42,854 nt of DNA from positions 1 through 42,854 of the forward strand of contig NZ_JARBEA010000018.1 in assembly GCF_028863945.1 (NCBI RefSeq). The letters run 5' to 3'. How positions within the stretch are numbered: position 1 is the first letter of the stretch; each line of letters begins with the position of its first letter. The notes under the pieces are model-generated. The model worked only from the letters and a program-made list of their open reading frames with translations, made no database searches and had not been told where the DNA came from. Positions 7,760-17,409 of this stretch are shown here, in pieces. This DNA is from Jeotgalibaca caeni. GTDB lineage: Bacteria; Bacillota; Bacilli; Lactobacillales; Aerococcaceae. The translations under genes and the position numbers were made by a program.

Positions 7760-9189
7760 TATTCATCCCCTGCCTTTCCCTTTTCGCGGAATCGTTTCAA
7801 TCGTTCCATAAATTCTTTTTGCATATCTTCTGACATCATCTCTTCTTCAACCGGTTGCTGTTCATCCTTTGCCCATTCCGGCAACTTCTCTACCTTGCGA
7901 ACGACATTCTTCCCATAGTAGCGGTTCGCACGGTTTTCCTTGCGCTTTTCGGTTGCGGCTTTGACTTTTCCGACAAACATCTTGGTTTGTTCAATCGCTT
8001 GTTCTGGCGTTACCACTTCTGCTTGCATCCAGTTATCGGCCAATGTTTCCGCGAAATCCTTCCCAAGCTTGGAGTGGTCTTGAATAACCAAAGCATAATA
8101 AATCAAAATATTTAAAATAGCAGGAGTCAAGTTATACTGCTCCATCAATCGGTTCAGAAGCAGGCGTTCACTTTCGGTGACCTTTCCCTTTTTCTGTTTC
8201 TTAATATTGGTAATAAAGGCATACGGGGTGCGTTTTTCACTCAACAAAATCAGTTTCACTTCACTAGCTGAGTAGCCAGCTTGTTCCAGCTGTTTCTTCC
8301 GTTGTTCCTTTTCCTCTTCGGTACGTTGCTGTTGTACTTCTACCTTATCGGTTAACCTTCTGCCGGGGCGACCCGTATTGCCGTAAGACTCCGCAACCGT
8401 CTTCGTCAGTTCGTCTGCGTCGACCTTCCCCGTTTCCAGATTGGTTGCCCGAAGCAAATACTGCGACATCTCTACTTCATCAATGCCGTAGAGCTTATGG
8501 AGCACTTGGACGCTATGCTTCAATTCTTTGGTTAAGGCTTCCGGACTGAAAAATTCACGCTGCATCAAGTCCTTCAAGTAAGAAAAATTGAATCCATCTG
8601 CCTGAATGTTCGGTACGGTACCTTCTCCTGTCTTCACATAGGTACGGTTTCCATCCAGTTGCGCTTCATTCGGCTGATGTGCGGAAGGTGCGAAATGATA
8701 CACATCCAAAAAGGACTTCGTAATTTCTTCCACATTCGTTTGATCCAACTTTTTGATGCTGAAGCGGTTCTGCAAGGTTGTATACTGCTTCTCCCCTACA
8801 TGCTCCAATAACAACAATCGCAACAAGTCTTCTTTGAAAAACGCTTCGCTACTAAGCGGCGGTGCCGGTTGATACACGTATGACTTTTCCGGTTCTTGCT
8901 TCAAGTACGTATGCAGCAAACCGATCCCTTCCAAGCGAATCCGTGCCTGATAAAATTCAGGAATCCCCATCCCTAACAAGGTAAGGAGTTCGGCATGCAA
9001 AAGCTCTGGGCTCTGATACGATCCGTTTTCTACTTCTGCAAGAAGCGTCATATACAAACTATAAGCTTGGGGACCAATGATCGGTTGGTACAGCAAAGTC
9101 ACTACATTTTTGTCGATGTCGGTAATAAATTGTGTTTTTTGAATGAGAAAGGAGTCCTTAGGGCTTAATTCTTTCCAAGGATAATTCAT
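7759..9189 (-). CDS. dnaB: Replication initiation and membrane attachment protein DnaB
   Basis: This is the Firmicute DnaB (not the helicase), which with DnaD and DnaI remodels origin or fork DNA for helicase loading. The 476-residue length fits. The N-terminus ([17 protein letters not shown]...[19 protein letters not shown]) is a typical DnaB/DnaD winged-helix start. The later [20 protein letters not shown] segment belongs to the DDBH2/DnaD-like domain, and the C-terminus is charged ([12 protein letters not shown]). It overlaps nrdR by 4 bp (ATGA) and dnaI by 1 bp. Confidence 0.93.
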   Translation of the reverse strand: MNYPWKELSPKDSFLIQKTQFITDIDKNVVTLLYQPIIGPQAYSLYMTLLAEVENGSYQSPELLHAELLTLLGMGIPEFYQARIRLEGIGLLHTYLKQEPEKSYVYQPAPPLSSEAFFKEDLLRLLLLEHVGEKQYTTLQNRFSIKKLDQTNVEEITKSFLDVYHFAPSAHQPNEAQLDGNRTYVKTGEGTVPNIQADGFNFSYLKDLMQREFFSPEALTKELKHSVQVLHKLYGIDEVEMSQYLLRATNLETGKVDADELTKTVAESYGNTGRPGRRLTDKVEVQQQRTEEEKEQRKKQLEQAGYSASEVKLILLSEKRTPYAFITNIKKQKKGKVTESERLLLNRLMEQYNLTPAILNILIYYALVIQDHSKLGKDFAETLADNWMQAEVVTPEQAIEQTKMFVGKVKAATEKRKENRANRYYGKNVVRKVEKLPEWAKDEQQPVEEEMMSEDMQKEFMERLKRFREKGKAGDE

Positions 9190-9686
9190 TCTTCATGACC
9201 TTCTTCTTCCGACGGTATCGGTTGTTCGATTGGTATTTTATTTTCTAATTTTCTCAGTTCATCCAGGAACGTTTTTCGGTCGGAAAACTGGCGGTACACA
9301 CTAGCGAACCGAATATATGCGACATCATCCAAATCGGCTAATTTGTCCATAACATATTCACCTATGACCATGCTGGAGATTTCATTCTCTCCGAGTGCAC
9401 GTACTTCACGTTCTACTTCTGTGACCATTTCTTCTAATTGTTCCAGGGCGATCGGCCGTTTCTCACAAGAGCGGATCAACCCGCGCAACAATTTCTCACG
9501 GCTGAATTCTTCACGCGTTCCATTTTTCTTGATCACTAATAGCGGTGATTGTTCGATGCGCTCAAAAGTCGTGAAGCGATAATGGCACTCTTCACATTCT
9601 CTGCGGCGCCGAATGGATTGATTTGCTTCTACGGGGCGGCTGTCCACTACCTTTGTTCCATGGTGATGACACTTGGGACATTGCAT
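9186..9686 (-). CDS. nrdR: Transcriptional repressor NrdR
   Basis: NrdR is the nucleotide-sensing repressor of ribonucleotide reductase genes. The 166-residue protein has the N-terminal zinc ribbon CPKC...CEEC (residues 3-6 and 31-34), the [20 protein letters not shown]-contact segment, and the ATP-cone domain beginning [28 protein letters not shown] precedes the ATG, and an extended -10 promoter lies 35 bp upstream. It overlaps dnaB by ATGA, giving an nrdR-dnaB-dnaI unit. Confidence 0.97.
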   Translation of the reverse strand: MQCPKCHHHGTKVVDSRPVEANQSIRRRRECEECHYRFTTFERIEQSPLLVIKKNGTREEFSREKLLRGLIRSCEKRPIALEQLEEMVTEVEREVRALGENEISSMVIGEYVMDKLADLDDVAYIRFASVYRQFSDRKTFLDELRKLENKIPIEQPIPSEEEGHEE

Positions 9687-9720
9687 GTATTCTACCCCTT
9701 TCTTCTTATTTTCTTCTGTA

Positions 9721-9731
9721 AGTATACCATA
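9721..9731 (-). promoter_or_regulatory. Extended -10 promoter for nrdR-dnaB-dnaI
   Basis: Minus-strand TATGGTATACT matches the extended -10 consensus TRTGnTATAAT. No good -35 is visible. A near-palindrome, GGGTGAATTTACCC (about 9738-9751), lies where the -35 would be. Confidence 0.6.
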
Positions 9732-9764
9732 TCTAGAGGGTGAATTTACCCAGTTTCAAGAGGG

Positions 9765-10367
9765 TCATTGGCTTTTTTTAACTTTTTCTAACCATTTATC
9801 CACTTGACGGTAGGTTGTCTCCAAGTCAAAACTGTTATCAATGACATCGTCTGCTTGTCGTATTTTTTCTGCGAGGGGCATTTGACTGTCCATTCGTTGC
9901 TTCGCTTCTTCTTCGCTGAGTTGGTTTCGTCTCATCAACCGCTCCAACTGAATCTTTTCATCCGCAGCGACAACCAAGATATGATCATACTGCCGTTTTA
10001 CTTTCGTTTCAAAAAGAAGCGGAACATCGAAAACAATCAAAGGGACCTGCTCCTTCTCCAAGCGTTCCCGCTCCTCGTCCATCCACTGATAAATAGCAGG
10101 ATGGAGCAATTCATTTAGGAGCTGCTGCTTTTCTTTGTCAGAAAAAACAATAGCGCCTAACTTCTTCCGGTCTAGGGAACCATCTGGCAGTAAAATAGAT
10201 GTACCGAAATGTTTCACCAACTTCTGCAGCCCCGGCGTCCCTACTTCTACCACGTACCGAGCAGCCTTGTCCCCATCGATAATGGGAATCCCCTTGGCAG
10301 CCAGGTATTTCGAAACAGTCGACTTTCCCGTGGCAATGCCGCCGGTTAACCCTACGAGAATACTCAT
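9765..10367 (-). CDS. coaE: Dephospho-CoA kinase
   Basis: CoaE performs the last step of coenzyme A synthesis, phosphorylating the 3'-OH of dephospho-CoA. The 200-residue protein shows the P-loop GLTGGIATGKST (residues 7-18), the IIDGDKAAR substrate motif, VFDVPLLFET and a lid region with LMRRNQLSEEEAKQRM. It overlaps mutM by ATGA and is the third gene of polA-mutM-coaE. Confidence 0.97.
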   Translation of the reverse strand: MSILVGLTGGIATGKSTVSKYLAAKGIPIIDGDKAARYVVEVGTPGLQKLVKHFGTSILLPDGSLDRKKLGAIVFSDKEKQQLLNELLHPAIYQWMDEERERLEKEQVPLIVFDVPLLFETKVKRQYDHILVVAADEKIQLERLMRRNQLSEEEAKQRMDSQMPLAEKIRQADDVIDNSFDLETTYRQVDKWLEKVKKSQ

Positions 10368-11224
10368 TTCTTTGGCCCCACTTTTATTATCTCACCCGAA
10401 TAGCGTTGGCAATTGGGGCAAAAGTGCGTGCCACGTTGGGCAACTTTTATTTTCTCAATCGGCGTTCCGCAACGAGGACACGGTTCGTTCTTTTTACCGT
10501 ATACGTTTAACTTTACTTGGAAGCTTCCCTTCTCGCCGGTACTATTCACATAACTCCGAACCGTGGTGCCGCCTAACTCTACCGCCTTCTGAATCACTTC
10601 AATAATGGCCGCATGAAGCTCGCCGGTTTCTTTTTCATTCAATTGATTGGCTGGTTTCAAGGGATTTACCTTTGCCAGGAAAAGTGATTCATCGGCATAA
10701 ATATTCCCCACACCCGCCACGATGGTTTGATCTAAGATAACCGGTTTGATGGCACGGCTTGTTTTAGCTAGCTTCTGATGAAAGTTGTTTACTTGGAACT
10801 GTTTGGCAATCGGTTCTGGACCAAGTTTCCGGATCGGTTCGTAATCCATTCGTTTGTCGATTGGCAGCAAGGTAAAACGGCCAAACTTGCGGACATCCAG
10901 ATAGCGTAAATCTCTTCGGTCACTCAGATGAAAGACCACATGTGTATGTTTCTTGTATGGTTCTTCTTGGGAAACAACTTCATACTTTCCTTCCATCCTT
11001 AAATGCGAGACCATCGCCCAATGATCCATCAAGAAGATTAAGTATTTCCCTCTTCGTTCGATGGTGTGAATTTGTTCTCCCACCAGTACTTCCTTAAACT
11101 TCTCGGAGGAAAAAGGCGGTGTAATCATCTTATTCCAAAAAACATCCACACTCGTAATGACCGCTCCACTAACAAGCTGGTTTAGGCCGCGGCGAACGGT
11201 TTCCACTTCGGGCAATTCTGGCAT
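10364..11224 (-). CDS. mutM: Formamidopyrimidine-DNA glycosylase (Fpg/MutM)
   Basis: MutM excises oxidised purines such as 8-oxoguanine and cleaves the abasic site. I start it at 11224 so that the mature N-terminus is MPELPEVETVRRG. There the catalytic Pro2 and Glu3 are required, and an AGGAGG lies upstream. An in-frame extension to 11269 would bury the catalytic proline. The helix-two-turn-helix region includes GVGNIYADESLF, and the C-terminal zinc finger is CPRCGTPIEKIKVAQRGTHF plus CPNC. Length is 286 residues. It overlaps coaE by 4 bp. Confidence 0.97.
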   Translation of the reverse strand: MPELPEVETVRRGLNQLVSGAVITSVDVFWNKMITPPFSSEKFKEVLVGEQIHTIERRGKYLIFLMDHWAMVSHLRMEGKYEVVSQEEPYKKHTHVVFHLSDRRDLRYLDVRKFGRFTLLPIDKRMDYEPIRKLGPEPIAKQFQVNNFHQKLAKTSRAIKPVILDQTIVAGVGNIYADESLFLAKVNPLKPANQLNEKETGELHAAIIEVIQKAVELGGTTVRSYVNSTGEKGSFQVKLNVYGKKNEPCPRCGTPIEKIKVAQRGTHFCPNCQRYSGEIIKVGPKK

Positions 11225-11261
11225 AGATAAATCCTCCTTTTCTACTAAATAGGCGCAAAGA

Positions 11262-11294
11262 TCACTCAAACGCTCTCTTTCAACGTTTGAGTGA
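11262..11294 (-). other. Perfect hairpin between polA and mutM
   Basis: Arms TCACTCAAACG (11262-11272) and CGTTTGAGTGA (11284-11294) pair over 11 bp with an 11-nt loop, starting 7 bp after the polA stop. On the minus strand the following bases are TCTTTGCG rather than a T run. It is therefore more likely a weak terminator or RNA-processing/stabilising element than a full stop. Confidence 0.55.
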
Positions 11295-11301
11295 CCCTGT
11301 A

Positions 11302-13953
11302 TTATTTTGCTTCGTACCAGTTGTCTCCAAAATTGCTGTCGACTTCTAATGGAACGGATAGTTCTACCGCATTTTCCATCATTTCCGGCACTAATTTTTC
11401 TAATAGAGGCACTTCCTCAGCAGGACACTCGAAAATTAATTCGTCATGTACTTGGAGCAGCATTTTCGCTTTTAGGTTTTGTTCTTTCAAGGCTTTCTGC
11501 ATCCGAATCATCGCTACTTTCAAAATATCTGCCGCGGTACCTTGGATAGGCGAGTTGATCGCAGTCCGTTCCGCAAAAGAGCGCAAGTTAAAGTTGCGAC
11601 TATTAATATCAGGCAAATAACGACGACGATGGTACAAGGTTTCTACAAACCCTTTTTCACGTGCTTCTACCACAATGTCTTCCATGAATTGCTTAATTCC
11701 TGGATATTTTTCAAAGTAGCGGTCAATAAAGTCTTTGGCTTTATTACGGGTAATTCCTAAGTTCTGGGACAGACCATAATCACTAATTCCATAAACAATT
11801 CCAAAGTTTACTGCCTTCGCCTGACGTCTGACGTTTGACGTTACCGAAGCTTCATCCGCAATACCAAATACCCGCATGGCCGTTGAAGTATGGATGTCTT
11901 GGCCTTCGATAAACGCTGCTTGCATGTGCTCGTCTTTCGAAATGTGAGCCAACACGCGCAGTTCAATCTGCGAATAGTCGGAAGCAAAAATCTTCCAGCT
12001 TGGTTGGGACGGTACAAAGGCTTGACGGATTTTCCGTCCTTCTTCCATACGAATCGGAATGTTTTGCAGATTCGGGTCATTTGAACTTAAGCGTCCCGTT
12101 TGCGTAAGTGTTTGCGTATAGATGGTGTGCACTTTTCCGGTTTCTGGCTTAATGAACTTGAGCAGCCCTTCCACGTAGGTGGACTGAAGCTTGGCCAACT
12201 GACGGTAATCCAGAATCATCTGGGCAATCGGTGCTGTCTCGCTTAACTTCTCCAGCACATCTACCGCAGTCGAATAGCCAGTCTTTGTTTTCTTAATTGG
12301 CGGAAGTCCCATCTTCTCAAACAAGATTACGCTTAGTTGTTTGGGTGAGTTAATGTTGAACGCTTCGCCTGCTTCAGCGTGGATTTGTTTTTCAATTTCT
12401 TCTAATCGTTGCGAGAATTCAATCTTCATTTTTTCCAATCGTTCTGGTTCTACTCGGATACCGGCGATTTCCATGTCTGCCAAAATGATGGCAAGTGGAA
12501 GTTCCATGTCATAGTACAACTCATGTTGGTTGTTTTTTTCTAATTCTTCATTCAGAGTTGGCATGAGTTGATGAATGGCTGCTACTTTGCGAGCAAGATG
12601 CTCATAGACCACATTCCAATCTGCCGGCACGGCGGTTTTCGCCCCTTTGCCATAAATCGTCTCATCAAAGGAAACTTCCTGATGGCCGTACTCTTGTGCC
12701 ACGGCTGCTACATCTCGACCGCTGTCTTTGGTATTAATGATATAGGACGCCAACAGCATATCAAAGTCAATTCCAGCTAACTCGACTCCTGCGTAATGCA
12801 ACATAACCTTCGTTCGCTTCGCGTCATAGACCTGTTTTTTCATTGAAGCGTCTTCTGCCCATTTTTTGAACGCTTCACTCTGCAAGGCAACTTCTGGTTT
12901 AGCGGTATAAATGTGTGTGCCGTTGCCCCAGCTGAGCGCTACAATCTTACCAAAGTGATAGTTATTTTCGAGCATCTCCACATACAAAGCCATCTCATCG
13001 CTGAAGTGCTCGGCTTTGATCTCATCAAGAGCGGTAAACGTGATGTCAGCAAATGATTCCGATCGGTCTTCTTCTTCATAATTCAGGTCGCGCAAGAAGC
13101 TGTTGAAATTCATCTCGCGGTAAAAGGCGATTAACTCTTCTTCCTTTTTCTCCGCTATCGCTAGCTCCTCCAACGTCAATTCAATTGGTGTTTCCACATC
13201 GATAGTCGCCAATCTTTTACTTAAGAAGGCATTCTCTTTGTCTGTCACCAAGTTTTCTTTCATCTTGCTTTCTTTCATCGCATCAATTTGCTCATACAAT
13301 TGCTCAATCGAACCGTATTCCTTGAGTAACTTCAAGGCTGTCTTCTCGCCAACCTTCCGGACACCTGGATAGTTGTCGGAAGAATCTCCCATTAATCCTT
13401 TTAAATCAATGATTTGGAGCGGATCAATTCCCATTTCCTCCCGAATCGATTCCGGCGTATACGACTTCAATTCTGAGACACCTTTGACGGTAATATCAAC
13501 ACGTGTTTGATCAGTTGCTAGCTGGGTTAAGTCCTTGTCTCCTGAAATAATGACCACATCAAAACCAGCTGCTTCTCCTTGGCGGCTCAAGGTTCCAATA
13601 ATATCATCTGCTTCATAATTCGCCAGTTCATAACTCTTCACGCCCATTGCCGATAAGAGGACTTTGAAATACGGCCATTGTTCTGCTAGCTCAGCCGGCA
13701 TAGACTGACGCCCGCCCTTATAGTCATCGTAAAATTCAGTACGGAACGTTGTTTTTCCAGCATCGAAGGCGACCAACATGTGTGTTGGATTTTCAGTTTC
13801 AAATAATGTATGAATGATTCGGTGGAATGCATAGAGAGCATTCGTATGAAGGCCGTTCTGATTTTGGAAACGGCTCAAGTCCAACAAGCCATAAAAGGAG
13901 CGGAACGCCAAACTGCTGCCATCTAGTAATAATAATTTCTTTTTCTCTGCCAT
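11302..13953 (-). CDS. polA: DNA polymerase I
   Basis: The 883-residue protein has the full three-domain layout. The 5'-3' exonuclease begins LLLLDGSSLAFRSFYGL and contains SGDKDLTQL and GLMGDSSDNYPGV (about residues 1-290). The central 3'-5' exonuclease fold (about 310-460) follows. The polymerase domain contains QTGRLSSNDPNLQNIPIR, FASDYSQIELRVLAHIS, RRQAKAVNFGIVYG and LQVHDELIFE. In the central domain the DxE metal site is replaced by ALYVEML, so proofreading is predicted lost, as in other Bacillales enzymes. It begins 10 bp after the hotdog gene and probably forms an operon through coaE. Confidence 0.97.
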   Translation of the reverse strand: MAEKKKLLLLDGSSLAFRSFYGLLDLSRFQNQNGLHTNALYAFHRIIHTLFETENPTHMLVAFDAGKTTFRTEFYDDYKGGRQSMPAELAEQWPYFKVLLSAMGVKSYELANYEADDIIGTLSRQGEAAGFDVVIISGDKDLTQLATDQTRVDITVKGVSELKSYTPESIREEMGIDPLQIIDLKGLMGDSSDNYPGVRKVGEKTALKLLKEYGSIEQLYEQIDAMKESKMKENLVTDKENAFLSKRLATIDVETPIELTLEELAIAEKKEEELIAFYREMNFNSFLRDLNYEEEDRSESFADITFTALDEIKAEHFSDEMALYVEMLENNYHFGKIVALSWGNGTHIYTAKPEVALQSEAFKKWAEDASMKKQVYDAKRTKVMLHYAGVELAGIDFDMLLASYIINTKDSGRDVAAVAQEYGHQEVSFDETIYGKGAKTAVPADWNVVYEHLARKVAAIHQLMPTLNEELEKNNQHELYYDMELPLAIILADMEIAGIRVEPERLEKMKIEFSQRLEEIEKQIHAEAGEAFNINSPKQLSVILFEKMGLPPIKKTKTGYSTAVDVLEKLSETAPIAQMILDYRQLAKLQSTYVEGLLKFIKPETGKVHTIYTQTLTQTGRLSSNDPNLQNIPIRMEEGRKIRQAFVPSQPSWKIFASDYSQIELRVLAHISKDEHMQAAFIEGQDIHTSTAMRVFGIADEASVTSNVRRQAKAVNFGIVYGISDYGLSQNLGITRNKAKDFIDRYFEKYPGIKQFMEDIVVEAREKGFVETLYHRRRYLPDINSRNFNLRSFAERTAINSPIQGTAADILKVAMIRMQKALKEQNLKAKMLLQVHDELIFECPAEEVPLLEKLVPEMMENAVELSVPLEVDSNFGDNWYEAK

Positions 13954-13963
13954 TTGATCTAAC

Positions 13964-14452
13964 CTACTCTCCTATTTCTTGGGGAATGACCAACGCTTCT
14001 GTCTGAGGTAATTCCATCTTCTCCGGTGCTTCCACAATTAACTCTGCTTCCACTAACCGTTCGCCCGACAAGATCATTCCTTCTACATAAATCGTCACCA
14101 ATCCGCGGCGTTCATCGATTCGCTTCACAACAAAATCAAACGTCACCGTCATATGATGATAAATCGGTTCAACGATATTCACCGATAGATCGACCACGTT
14201 AGACCCCGGACCCGGCAAATACTTCGAGACATTGCTCGTTAAAATTCCCATGACCAATACCGGTGGCACGACAGGTTGTTTATACTTCGTAAGTTGTGAA
14301 TAATCGTATTGCAAGTAGAGCGGGTTGTCATCATTTGTTAAACCTAAATAAAGTAAAATATCTCGTAATTCAAAAATTTCGGTAACGGTAAGAGAATCTC
14401 CTTCTTTTATTTCATCAATGGTTTTCCCAATTTTGATATCTTTTAGTGCCAT
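13964..14452 (-). CDS. MaoC/hotdog-fold protein of unknown substrate
   Basis: The 162-residue protein starts MALKDIKIGKTIDEIKEGDSL, where GAAGGGAAGGG precedes the ATG. A longer start at 14488 has no better site. The pattern DDNPLYLQYDYS, then PVVPPVLVMGILTSNVSKYLPGPGSNVVDLSV and a long C-terminal strand region (HMTVTFDFVVKRIDERRGLVTIYVEG), is that of MaoC-like hydratase/dehydratase hotdog domains. In those a D...N/H pair polarises water on an acyl thioester. The canonical DxNPxH histidine is a tyrosine/leucine here (NPLYLQ), so activity is uncertain. It lies 10 bp upstream of polA and is probably co-transcribed. Confidence 0.65.
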   Translation of the reverse strand: MALKDIKIGKTIDEIKEGDSLTVTEIFELRDILLYLGLTNDDNPLYLQYDYSQLTKYKQPVVPPVLVMGILTSNVSKYLPGPGSNVVDLSVNIVEPIYHHMTVTFDFVVKRIDERRGLVTIYVEGMILSGERLVEAELIVEAPEKMELPQTEALVIPQEIGE

Positions 14453-14551
14453 GAGACCCTTCCCTTCTTTGTACATAAATCCGTACACATGTTTAGTTTC
14501 ATTTTAGCAAAACCCAAGCGGGAATTAAAGGCGTACCCGTTTCAACCCTGA

Positions 14552-14597
14552 TAAAAAAGGAAAACCCGGACTTTCCACAGGATGGAAAATTCGGGTT
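14552..14597 (-). terminator. Terminator of the pepA-to-murC operon
   Basis: Minus-strand arms AACCCG/CGGGTT with an inner TTCCA/TGGAA stem (14563-14597) are followed by TTCCTTTTTT. It is 12 bp after the murC stop. Confidence 0.85.
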
Positions 14598-14609
14598 CTA
14601 CTGGTTCTA

Positions 14610-15941
14610 CTAGTTTACTCTTTTTACACTGTGGCTCAACAGTTCTTCATATGCTTGAGCGAATTTTTGGATATCGCCTGCGCCCATGAAAATTGCCACG
14701 GCATCATGATACTGCAATAAAGGAGAAACATTGTTCAAGGACAAGATTTCTGCCCCTTTTTCTACTTTAGCGGCCAAGTCTTCAATAGATACATTCCCAC
14801 TCTGCTCACGAGCAGAAGTGAAAATATCACATAGATAAACAGCATCTGCTTGACTCAACGACTCCGCGAACTCACTCATTAACGCGATCGTTCTCGTAAA
14901 GGTGTGTGGTTGGAAGATAGCAATAATTTCTTTGTCTGGATACTTTTGCTTTGCGGCATCCAAGGTTGCTTTGATTTCTTGTGGATGATGCGCGTAGTCA
15001 TCAATCACAATCATGTCTTCTACCGTTTTTTCTGTGAAGCGGCGTTTCACACCACGGAACGTCAATAGTTGCGCTTGAACGGCAGCTACATCTAGCCCTT
15101 CTAAGTAACAGAACGTAATGACTGCCAAGGAGTTCAAGATATTGTGCGTACCGTAAAATGGAATACTGAACGTACCGAACGCTTCCCCTTTAATCGTAAC
15201 GGTAAAGGTGCTGCCAGCTGTTGTTTTCTCTACATCATGAACCACTACATCGTTCTCAGCGTCAAATCCATAGCGGTAAATTGGTTGTTCAGCTTTCAGG
15301 CGTCCCATGTATGGATCGTCTCCACATGCAATGATCGCTTTCCCAACTTGCTGTGAAAACTGTTCGAATGCTTGGAAGACATCGTTGATATCTTTATAGT
15401 AATCAGGATGGTCGAAGTCAATGTTCGTGATGATCGCATAATCCGGTGCATACGCCAAGAAATGACGGCGGTATTCACACGCTTCAAGAACAAAGAAGTC
15501 AGCGTCTTCGCGGCCAAAGCCCGTTCCGTCCCCAATCAAGTAACTCGTTGGCTCAATGCCGCCCAGTACATGCGAAAGAAGCCCTGTCGTACTGGTCTTC
15601 CCATGCGAACCGGTAATCGCAATACTCGTATAGTTTTTGATAAACTGGCCAATAAATTCATGATAGCGAATGACTTCTAGTCCTAATTCCTTCGCACGAA
15701 CGATTTCTTCATGACTATCTGGGAATGCATTTCCGGCAATGATGACCATGCCGTCTTTAATGTTTGCTTCATCGAATGTATAAATTGAAATATTGGCATC
15801 GTCTAACCCTTGTTGTGTGAAAAAGTACGTATCCACGTCAGATCCCTGCACGTTGTACCCTTTTCCATTCAAGATAAGTGCCAAAGCGCTCATTCCTGAG
15901 CCTTTAATGCCGACAAAATGATAGATTTTTTCGTTATTCAT
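14610..15941 (-). CDS. murC: UDP-N-acetylmuramate--L-alanine ligase
   Basis: MurC adds L-alanine to UDP-MurNAc, the first amino acid of the peptidoglycan stem. The 443-residue enzyme has the N-terminal Rossmann motif [12 protein letters not shown] (residues 10-21), the ATP loop [14 protein letters not shown] (about 108-121), IDFDHPDYY and [10 protein letters not shown], all typical of MurC. GGAGGAAGATA precedes the ATG. It ends the pepA-thioredoxin-ytpR-unknown-murC series and has an additional promoter of its own. Confidence 0.97.
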   Translation of the reverse strand: MNNEKIYHFVGIKGSGMSALALILNGKGYNVQGSDVDTYFFTQQGLDDANISIYTFDEANIKDGMVIIAGNAFPDSHEEIVRAKELGLEVIRYHEFIGQFIKNYTSIAITGSHGKTSTTGLLSHVLGGIEPTSYLIGDGTGFGREDADFFVLEACEYRRHFLAYAPDYAIITNIDFDHPDYYKDINDVFQAFEQFSQQVGKAIIACGDDPYMGRLKAEQPIYRYGFDAENDVVVHDVEKTTAGSTFTVTIKGEAFGTFSIPFYGTHNILNSLAVITFCYLEGLDVAAVQAQLLTFRGVKRRFTEKTVEDMIVIDDYAHHPQEIKATLDAAKQKYPDKEIIAIFQPHTFTRTIALMSEFAESLSQADAVYLCDIFTSAREQSGNVSIEDLAAKVEKGAEILSLNNVSPLLQYHDAVAIFMGAGDIQKFAQAYEELLSHSVKRVN

Positions 15942-16062
15942 TATCTTCCTCCACCTACTTCAAAAACAGCTGCTAGTAATGTCAGGTATGGTTCATTGGT
16001 TTATTTGTTATCGTTTCTTTTCTGCGTATCGATGATACGTCAAGAGAAAATTCCACCACGAA

Positions 16063-16090
16063 AGTATATCATGTTCCGCAAAAAAAACAA
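16063..16090 (-). promoter_or_regulatory. Probable internal promoter for murC
   Basis: Minus-strand TTGTTT (16085-16090), a 16-bp spacer and TATACT (16063-16068) preceded by TGA, an extended -10. It lies in the 156-bp gap before murC. Confidence 0.5.
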
Positions 16091-16097
16091 ACAACTC

Positions 16098-16745
16098 TCA
16101 GTCAAAATAGGATCGATACCCGTTAGAATCCGGTTTCTCAGGGCGTTTACTCCTGTTTTCCCAATTATTTTGCAACTGTTCTTGTTCCATAATCCCCAAT
16201 AGCGAACGATGTAAGGCTTTCTTTGGAGCGGGTCGTTTTACCGATTCGGTCACCAGAGCGGCCGGTTCTTCTGATGGAGGATTCAAGTCAATCAAAATCA
16301 AATCTTCGGTAGGGACATACAACTCCGATTTTAGCGTTTGATAATCAATCGGTTGATCTTTTTTCTTCGCTTCGTATGTACTCCATAAAGATGGAAACTC
16401 CGTTTGCTTAAATGGACGACGGCTTTGGTAAAACGTTCCGTTCAACTTCCAATTTTGCTGTTCTTGATACGCTTGCTTTTCTTTATTGAACCGTTTTTGT
16501 TCTTTAATGAAGTAACTTTTCTCAACGCCTGATCCCGTTTCCTTTGCTACAGGTTGACGTAATCCAGCCTTGTTTTGGCGCAAAAATGGAACAGAAGGAG
16601 TCGTATCCAGTATCTCATCCGCTACAAAAGAAGAGCTCTTGGGCGCACGATTCTCCGTTGTTTCATCGCTCTTAGTCAACAAGTAATTGGGAAAAGTTTT
16701 TGGTTTCTCAGGCTTTTTTCCTTTTGTCTGATCCAAAGCGTTCAC
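16098..16745 (-). CDS. Unidentified 215-residue protein in the position of sftA, between ytpR and murC
   Basis: No catalytic domain is recognisable. The protein is hydrophilic and rich in K, E, Q, P and S, with no signal peptide or membrane segment. It has stretches of likely disorder (residues 1-100), a central QNWKLNGTFYQSRRPF, and a tail with KKALHRSLLGIMEQEQLQNN. In Bacillus and several relatives the gene between ytpR and murC is sftA (ytpT), a soluble FtsK-type translocase whose N-terminus is a long disordered linker. This product resembles such a linker without the motor. I cannot tell whether it is a remnant or an independent gene. It starts 21 bp after ytpR with GGAAGGAG and ends before a 156-bp gap. 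Confidence 0.7.
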   Translation of the reverse strand: MNALDQTKGKKPEKPKTFPNYLLTKSDETTENRAPKSSSFVADEILDTTPSVPFLRQNKAGLRQPVAKETGSGVEKSYFIKEQKRFNKEKQAYQEQQNWKLNGTFYQSRRPFKQTEFPSLWSTYEAKKKDQPIDYQTLKSELYVPTEDLILIDLNPPSEEPAALVTESVKRPAPKKALHRSLLGIMEQEQLQNNWENRSKRPEKPDSNGYRSYFD

Positions 16746-16766
16746 TCCTTCCTTCCCATTTTTCGT

Positions 16767-17384
16767 TTATCCATGCTGGAAAAATGGTTTCCCTGTCTCG
16801 GTTGTTGCATCCAAAACAAGGATGCCTTTCTTGCCGGTTGGATTTTCCACTTGCAGTTCTTTTGCAGAGCAGATCATTCCATTGCTCGCTACCCCGCGCA
16901 ATTCGCCTGGCCAAATAATCATTCCGTCTGGCATCACTGCACCTGGTTTCGCAACGACTACTTTTTGACCTGCTTTGATGTTGCTGGCACCGCAGACAAT
17001 CTGCAATACTTCCCCATTGTCCACTTCTGTTTGCGTCACATTTAAGTGATCAGAATCTTCATGCGGCACACATTCTTTCACGTGTCCCACTACGAATTTC
17101 GGTGAGTAGTCAAACGTCAACGTATCTTCGAACCCTGCATCTTTGATCAGTTGATTCAGTTGCTCGACTTCCTCATCGGTTAACTGTACCGGTCCGGTCC
17201 CATTTGGGGTAAAGGTGCTTGAGATTTCAAACACGTTATAGCTGACCGTTTCATTGGTTTCTTTGTTGAAAATACGCGTTACATTCCCTTTTGACTCACT
17301 TGCTATTAAGTCACGCGAAAGTTCGCCACTCGTTAATAAAAGGGTATCCCCTACTGCGTGTTGATTATAAAAACTTAGCCACAT
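16767..17384 (-). CDS. ytpR: YtpR family tRNA-binding-domain protein
   Basis: The 205-residue protein has a family-specific N-terminus (MWLSFYNQHAVGDTLLL) and a C-terminal EMAP/tRNA-binding OB fold (about residues 90-200). The OB fold contains VVGHVKECVPHEDSDHLNVTQ, VCGASNIKAGQKVVVA, GVMPDG-like and GVASNGMICSAKEL motifs, as in the PheT N-terminal domain. The cellular role is not established. It sits 25 bp after the thioredoxin gene with GAAGGAG before the ATG, in the conserved order with murC. Confidence 0.93.
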   Translation of the reverse strand: MWLSFYNQHAVGDTLLLTSGELSRDLIASESKGNVTRIFNKETNETVSYNVFEISSTFTPNGTGPVQLTDEEVEQLNQLIKDAGFEDTLTFDYSPKFVVGHVKECVPHEDSDHLNVTQTEVDNGEVLQIVCGASNIKAGQKVVVAKPGAVMPDGMIIWPGELRGVASNGMICSAKELQVENPTGKKGILVLDATTETGKPFFQHG

Positions 17385-17409
17385 ATGCTTACTCCTTCAG
17401 AATGATTCA

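Noticed and set aside
12990-13060. Active proofreading site in DNA polymerase I
   Set aside because: The expected DxE pair is replaced by YVE/ML residues, so the 3'-5' exonuclease fold is likely inactive; this is common in related bacteria and not a local defect.
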